DNA of 64,000 nt from Papaver somniferum (lineage: Eukaryota > Streptophyta > Magnoliopsida > Ranunculales > Papaveraceae), in NCBI RefSeq assembly GCF_003573695.1, contig NW_020621936.1:5952001-6016000 (forward strand). Direction: 5' to 3'. The notes below the pieces were generated by a model. That model was given only the letters and a program-made list of their open reading frames with translations, ran no database searches and was not told the origin of the DNA. The position numbers were made by a program, and so were the translations under genes. Position 1 is the stretch's first letter. Each line of letters opens with the position of its first letter. Shown here piece after piece: positions 58,270-64,000 of the stretch.

Positions 58270-59510
58270 AACAAGAACAACTAGAATAAATCTAGAGATA
58301 TATTTTTTAAAACTTCTTAAGGATTTTTACGAGATACCTTAATTGAAGTTTTCTTTCTAGCTTCTGATTTCGACTAACAAGTGTTGGTATACGATCGGAA
58401 ACTGAAATCTATCAAAACCTAGGATTTATGATCAGCAACTCTTGAATGGTTTTATATCAGAAGAATAAAATCTTAGAATAGACAAGAGGTGAAAAACCTA
58501 GGTTACAAGTTGTATGATCCATCATGAAGATTAAATCCAACTCGGCTTTGTGATACCCAATACAAATACTTTTATCTCACTCTTGTTCATGAAGAATAAA
58601 AGACATGGAAAACAACCTATGGAGCTTACACCAATTTTCCAAAGCGGATGAAAAACGTGTAGCACTCACAAACCCTTTATTTATAGTGAAAGGTAGCTTG
58701 AAAGCTAAGCATAGCTATTTTCCTTTTTCAAGACTCTCCTAATTTTGGGAGTCTTTCCTAAGTTACAACTCTTGAGAAAACAATTAAATAAATAATTAAT
58801 TTAGCAAAATTGTATTTATGTGAATAAATCACAAATTAAATTAGGAAGGAATCACAAACACTTTAATATGGTAATCAAAGATGTTTGGAGTAATTTCCAT
58901 CCTTCCTAGATAAGGAAACATCACGAACTTGACCAAAAAGTTCCTTTTAGTCATGTAATTAGGCCCAAGTCCGTGAACCGTTACAAACAGTCCATGGATT
59001 GTTTCCTACTAACGGACTGTAACAATTACAATAACACTTATAATTGCTACTTTAGTAAATCACTCATAACTTCATCGTTATGACTCGGAATTGAGTGATT
59101 CTTGGCTCGTTGAATTCGTAAGCTCATTCACTATAACATGAGATCCTCTATATGGATAAAGGTTATTCTCACCAAAGTCATGAATCAAATAACCTCAAGT
59201 ATATATACATAAATGTACATTTACCGTCATAGAAATTGTTCCATAGAGTGACCATATATCTCGATAGATTAGAAAGGTACAATTGATCTAGAATCCAAAT
59301 GAAATCAATCACATACCTTTGTTGTTGAAGTACTTGTTGATGTCTTCTTGTAATCTTCAATCTTCATCCATTAAGGATAGCTTCGATTCAACTTCTTAGA
59401 CCTAATCTAGTCCGAAAGTATGCTAAATCAAGAATGCATTTTGGCAACTAAAATTGAAAACTAATTGGACATACCAACCCTAGTGGGTTCAACCGAGCAA
59501 TGCCCTAACA
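58270..59510 (-). repeat. Copia B left LTR, second segment
   Basis: Continues the LTR after the Tat element and the second CCTAC copy (58265-58269), and ends CCGAGCAATGCCCTAACA. It matches 60228-61107 over its last 880 bp. Confidence 0.85.
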
Positions 59511-60227
59511 ACAACAATGTCACTGTTACGTGCTAAGCATGGGGCTTAATGTTGATGGTGGCTTTTAGTTCAGGGCTAAAATTGTAAAACCCTGCATTTA
59601 ATAGGTCGTCACTCTGCAAAGAGACGGAGCCATGTAAAAGTGATTAGTGTTCAACCTCTTCACCGACACATTCATTGAGCAACTCAATATTTTCTTATGA
59701 AATTTACCCAGAATGGTGCATGTAGCAACAATCCCAGATATTCTGTAAATTTTGGCACCTTGCCTATATTCACTTAATATAAGTTTCTTTGAATGCTTTA
59801 TATGCTATGTTCCCCGGCAGAACCCTTAATGTTGATATGGCATGACAATTTGTGTTCACTCACAGCAGAGTAGCACGAATTTCCAAGTATCAAGGATAAG
59901 GTCTTTGCATAAGGTAATCAATCAGAAAGCATGCTGCTCTCTGGAAATGAACTTAAAAGAACTCTGCGTCAACACATAGAATCCAATCAATTACCCTGAC
60001 TGATTTGCAAAAGTTATGGTTTTGCGCCTTGCGCAGTATATCATACCTTTCTTGTCGAAATTAAGCCTGGGCAAACTAGGTGATTAATCTGCCATGGATT
60101 AGTAGTGCAAAATCTTGCCCAGAATCAGAAAACATGGAGCCGCATGATAGGAGAAGCAACAAAGAGAGGCGTGGCCATGCCTTAAGCCAACCGGCGCCAT
60201 TTGCTATCGGCCACGCCCCATCCTAAA
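59511..60227. other. Residual internal DNA of copia B
   Basis: About 700 bp between the two LTRs with no PBS, polypurine tract or coding motif. It probably remained after a deletion that also removed the outer part of the right LTR. Confidence 0.5.
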
Positions 60228-61107
60228 CCAATTTTCCAAAGGGGATGAAAACGTGTAGCACTCATGAACCATTTATTTATAGTGAACAAGGTAGCTTAAA
60301 AGGTAAGCTAGGGTTTTGACTATTTTCCTTTTTCAAGACTCTCTTAATTATGGGAGTCTTTCCTAAGTTACAACTCTTGCTAAATTAATTAAATAAATAA
60401 TTAATTAGCAAATATTGTATTTATGTGAATAAATCACATTTTAACTTAGGAAGGAATCACAAACACTTTAATATGGAAATCAAATATGTTTGGATTAATA
60501 GCCAACTTGCCTAGATAAGGAAACATCACCAACTTGACCAAAAATGCCTTTTAGTCACTAATTGGGCCCAAGTCCGTGAACCGTTACAAACAGTCCATGG
60601 ATTGTTTCCTACTAACGAACTGTAACAATTACAACAACACTTATAATTGTTACTTTAAGAAATCACTCATAACTTCATCGTTATAACTCGGAATTGAATG
60701 ATTCTTGGCTCGTTGAATTCGTAAGCTCATTCATTAAAACATGAGAACCTTTATATGAATAAAGGTCACAAAAGTCGTGGCTCAAATAACCTCAAGTATA
60801 TATACAAGTGTACATTTACCGTCATAGGAATTTTTCCATAGAGTGAGCATTTGTTTCGATAGATTAGAAAGGTATAATTGAACAACAATCCAAATGAAAT
60901 CAATTACCACATACCTTTGTTAATGAAGTCCTTGATGATTGCTTCTTGTAATCTTCAATCTTCATCCTTAAGAGTAGTTCTTCTTAGTCCTAATCTAGTC
61001 TGAAACTATCTATAATATACTAAATCAAGAATGCGTTTTGGCAACTAAATTTGACAACTAGCTTGACATACCAACGCTAGTGGGTTCAACCAAGCAATGC
61101 TCTAACA
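60228..61107 (-). repeat. Copia B right LTR, truncated
   Basis: Aligns from CCAATTTTCCAAAG (compare 58631) to AGCAATGCTCTAACA and is followed by CTATG. Differences from the left copy are scattered substitutions and small indels. Confidence 0.85.
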
Positions 61108-61302
61108 CTATGAGCATCCTTCTTAACTACAAGAAGAATGTTGCATTAAATAGTATCATGTTGTGTTTAGATGAGCATTTTGCTCACTAATGCTGACTGC
61201 TTCTTTTTCTCCTTCAAGAGGATTTACAGAAGGAACATTTGACTTTCTTGAGGAAGTACATGAGTCATCCGCTTTCCTTGTCCTTTTGATGCTCCGTTTG
61301 AG
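61108..61302. other. Element A internal sequence at the copia B junction
   Basis: Begins with the second copy of the CTATG target site. No separate ORF. Confidence 0.5.
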
Positions 61303-62535
61303 TCAGTTTATGCTGATCTTAAGCTCTGAGACTCGATTATTGATATGAATGTAATCTGGAGCAGGAGTCTTGGATATGCAACCTTCTTCAAGGTGAGACA
61401 AGGAATTTGACCTTTCTTTCTTTTTCATGCGCCTTCTTCTCTTTTCAGAGTTATTTAAGAAGTCAGTTGCTCTACTGCCTTTCTTCCTTCTACCATTGTC
61501 AGCATTTTTTGTTTCAAAAGCATAATTAAGAAAGGACTTATCACAATATTTTTCTTGATTGTCAACAATGCCTTTTACTCCAACAATATGAGAGACAAGT
61601 TTAATAACTTCATTAGACACCCATGCAAGAATGTTGTGAAGTTTTTCATTCCTTAAACGAAAACGTCATTTTCGCTCAGAATGTCCTTTATTTCTGCAAT
61701 AATAGCAGTTAAAGGAATTATTCTTAGCTGTTCTCATATGAGATTTAGAAGGAGCACAATCCTTGTTCTTAGACACATTACAAGCTGCAAACGGTTTGTC
61801 ACATGAAGAATTATCAATAGCTTTAACGAAATCGATCTTACTAGTTTTTGGAGCGTCTATTCCTTTATAGCCCAAACCACGTGTATCACGATGTTCTTTA
61901 CATGCTCCAATCATAAAAGACAATTATGTAGAGCTAGAATTGAATATTCTCAGACTCTCTTCCAGTGGTTTCACTTTATCAAGAGCAGCTGCAAGGTTGG
62001 TCTCCAAGGATTTTTCTTTGGCAAGAAGATTGAGTTCTTTGTCATCAAAATATTTTTGTTGAGAGTCATATCTTGCTTCAGCTTCTGCAAGTCTTTCTTT
62101 CAACACAAAGATATTTCGGAGAAGATTATCACATTCAGACCTTTTTGTGCGTACATCTTCTTCACGATCTTTAACGATAGATTTTAGGAGATTATATCCA
62201 CCGTCATATCCTTTAAAGAGTTTTCTCAATTTTCGGTTTTCTTGACAAAGAGGAGTCATGTACTTACTCAAGCAAGTTTTTGACTTATTTTCTTTCAAAG
62301 CATGGTCAAACAACTTGATATATTGAGATACTTCCTCATCGATACTTTGTCCTTCTTCCGAATCACTGTCATCCGAAAGTTCATCCAACTTCTCATCAAG
62401 AGATTTTTCCCAATCGAATGCAGATTCAGTCAAGGAATAGGAGATAGAGTTTTTCTTAGAAGTTTCGGGACTTTCAAGCTCACACCATAGTCTCTGAACT
62501 GATGTTGCGTTATCAGAGATAATACTCTTGTCCAT
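61303..62535 (-). pseudogene. Gag-like polyprotein of element A
   Basis: Starts at the ATG at 62535, about 50 bp after the PBS. Segment 61924-62535 is a long, mostly helical protein with an acidic stretch (DELSDDSDSEEGQ) and a coiled coil (about residues 100-195). Segment 61666-61923 ends in CYYCRNKGHSERK followed by TGA, where the last Cys of a CX2CX4HX4C knuckle is expected. Segment 61303-61620 is highly basic. The breaks make a full product impossible. The pieces do not line up easily with the UBN2-type Gag of the left element, so the two may be different sub-regions or lineages. Confidence 0.65.
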
Positions 62536-62587
62536 AGAGTCAGATCGCCACAGACGCAGACTTTTGAGGTCTTAAACGTGATTACCT

Positions 62588-62599
62588 GCTCTGATACCA
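62588..62599 (-). other. Primer binding site of element A
   Basis: The minus strand reads TGGTATCAGAGC, two bases from the LTR end, as in the left element. Confidence 0.9.
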
Positions 62600-62601
62600 A
62601 T

Positions 62602-64000
62602 TGAAAAAGCGGGGGTACAACAACCACACCCGGTATTTCGCTTAGCACCCTGTATGGACAAACGCCAATATACTTTCTAGAGAATCAACTAGATGGTCAG
62701 ACTCAATCTAGATAAAAAGTATATCAAAGAGTTTATATCTCAATCTCTCGATTTGATATATACTCAAGCAAATAGAAATCTTAGAGTCTTTATCCAATAT
62801 TAGAGAGATAACTTGGATGGTACCAAAGACCAGTATCCAAGTGTCAATCAATTTAAATCAACAACCAAAGGTCGGATATTCTAATTGATTGAACAACGCA
62901 CAACCTGTGATATTTCAATTATATAACAAAATATAATGCGGAAAAAAATAACACAGACACCAAAATTTTGTTAACGAGGAACCGCAAATGCAGAAAAACC
63001 CTGGGACCTAGTCCGGATTGAACACACACTATCTTAAGCCGCTACAGACACTAGCCTACTCCAAATTAACTTCGGTCTAGACTGTAGTTGAACCCCAATC
63101 AATCTCACACTGATCCGAAGTACAGTTGCGCTCCATACGTCTCTGATCCCAGTAGGATACTACGCACTTGATTCCCTTAGCTGATCTCACCCGCAACTAA
63201 GAGTTGCTACGACCCAAAGTCGAAGACTTTAATAAACAAATATGTATCACACAGAAAAGTCTACGGTAATAGATAAATCCGTCTCCCACGAATATACCTA
63301 CAAGTTTTGTTCCATCTTTTGATAAATCAAGGTGAACAGGAACCAATTGATAACCCAGACTTATATTCCCAAAGAACAACCTAGTATTATCAATCTCCTC
63401 ACAATAATCTTAATCGACGCAGCGAAAAATATATTGCGGAATCACAAACGATGAGACGAAGTGTTCGTGATTACTTTTATATCTTGACTATCGGAGATAT
63501 CAATCTCAAGCCAATTATTACAATTGTACTCGTACGATAGAAACAACAAGATCATATTACACAACTACAAGAAAGTAGTATCGGTCTGGATTCACAATCC
63601 CAATGAAGTCTTTAAGTCGTTAACCTGGTTTAGAAGAAGAAACCAAAGGTTAAAGGAGAATCGACTCTAGCTTAGCACAACTAGTATCACACAGAAGGTG
63701 TGGGGATTAGGTTTCCCAGTTGCTAGAGTTCTCCCTTATATAGTCTTTCAAATCAGGGTTTGCAATCAATGTTAGCTTGGTAACAAAGCATTCAATATTC
63801 AACGTTAGATGAAAACCTGATTAGATTCAAGATAATATCTCTCAACCTTTAGATCTAAAACTAGCTTGTTACACACAAATGAAATGCACGTTTCTAGGCT
63901 TATGTAACCGTACCCAAACTTGTACATTTGTTGGTTCAACAATAATCAACCAAATGGTTAGCCATATGATCACTTTCATATCAACCATATTCTTCTTCAC
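62602..64000 (-). repeat. 5' LTR of element A, cut by the window end
   Basis: Starts TGAAAAAGCGGGGG on the plus strand and follows 33222 onward nearly base for base. Minus-strand TATATAAG at 63735-63742 is the likely promoter TATA box. Confidence 0.88.

Larger units (their letters stand above)
38191..61107 (-). mobile_element. Copia B, inserted in element A and itself interrupted by a Tat element
   Basis: The target duplication CTATG is at 38186-38190 and 61108-61112. Left LTR: 38191-39036 plus 58270-59510 (about 2.09 kb, split by the Tat insertion). Residual internal DNA: 59511-60227. Right LTR: 60228-61107, lacking the outer 1.2 kb. LTR ends are of the same type as in element A (TGAAAAAG...TCTAACA), so the two belong to related families. 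No gag or pol is left. Orientation is inferred from a minus-strand TATA-like CTATAAATA near 58675 and 60273. Confidence 0.85.
33222..64000 (-). mobile_element. Outer SIRE-like copia element (element A), interrupted by nested insertions
   Basis: Minus-strand element: 3' LTR 33222-35615, polypurine tract 35616-35630, 3' internal region 35631-38190, then an insertion (copia B and its contents, 38191-61107), 5' internal region with gag (61108-62587), PBS 62588-62599, and 5' LTR from 62602 beyond the window. The two LTRs match closely by eye. The surviving internal sequence is about 4 kb, including a 262-N gap, and contains gag plus one small ORF but no pol. The element is thus non-autonomous unless pol lies in the gap. 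Confidence 0.85.

Overview
This is repeat-rich nuclear DNA of a flowering plant. Evidence: a spliced, decayed copy of the gene for the B-block-binding subunit of TFIIIC, a Mutator-like (MULE) transposon with a FAR1-type transposase, SIRE-like copia and Tat- and Athila-like gypsy retrotransposons, MITEs, a SINE, and two plant mobile domain (PMD) genes. The SIRE-like LTR sequence resembles opium poppy (Papaver) repeats as I remember them; that species guess is recall and was not checked. I see no intact single-copy host gene. LAYOUT. 1-4913: a SIRE-like copia element on the minus strand, cut by the window edge, with its 5' LTR at 2420-4913. 4919-6050: remains of an older related LTR. 6189-6345: a tRNA-derived SINE with 11-bp target duplications. 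7642-11406: a poly(A)-tailed retroposon on the minus strand with perfect 15-bp target duplications and a nested hAT MITE (10346-10916). 11865-18583: the TFIIIC pseudogene, 11 recognisable exons with introns retained and many frameshifts and stops. 19046-20068: a hAT-like element. 20730-21340: a degraded charged ORF. 21364-21638: a Stowaway-type MITE. 21740-32384: a 10.6-kb MULE. It holds a FAR1/MULE transposase gene (+), a small coiled-coil ORF (-), about 13.5 copies of a 211-bp satellite, and a five-exon PMD gene (-). The transposase and PMD genes converge on the satellite, an arrangement like MuDR with the PMD gene in the second-gene position. 33222-64000: a four-level nest. The outermost element is a SIRE-like copia (3' LTR 33222-35615, 5' LTR from 62602 past the window end). 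Inside it is copia B (38191-61107, TSD CTATG). Inside the left LTR of B is a Tat-type gypsy (39037-58264, TSD CCTAC, 3.9-kb LTRs). Inside that is a truncated Athila (48375 to about 53025). The Tat element carries a second, decayed PMD gene antisense to its own transcription. MAIN POINTS. Two unrelated transposon classes about 15 kb apart each carry a PMD gene with its own TATA box and introns. The MULE also holds a dense family of short inverted-repeat (potential hairpin) motifs built on ATTCGG/CCGAAT. They fill its introns, spacers and satellite and are nearly absent from its exons. That pattern, together with the dimeric ordering of the satellite, is my best candidate for something undescribed. 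Nearly all coding regions here carry stops or frameshifts, so most of the window is decaying, probably silenced DNA.
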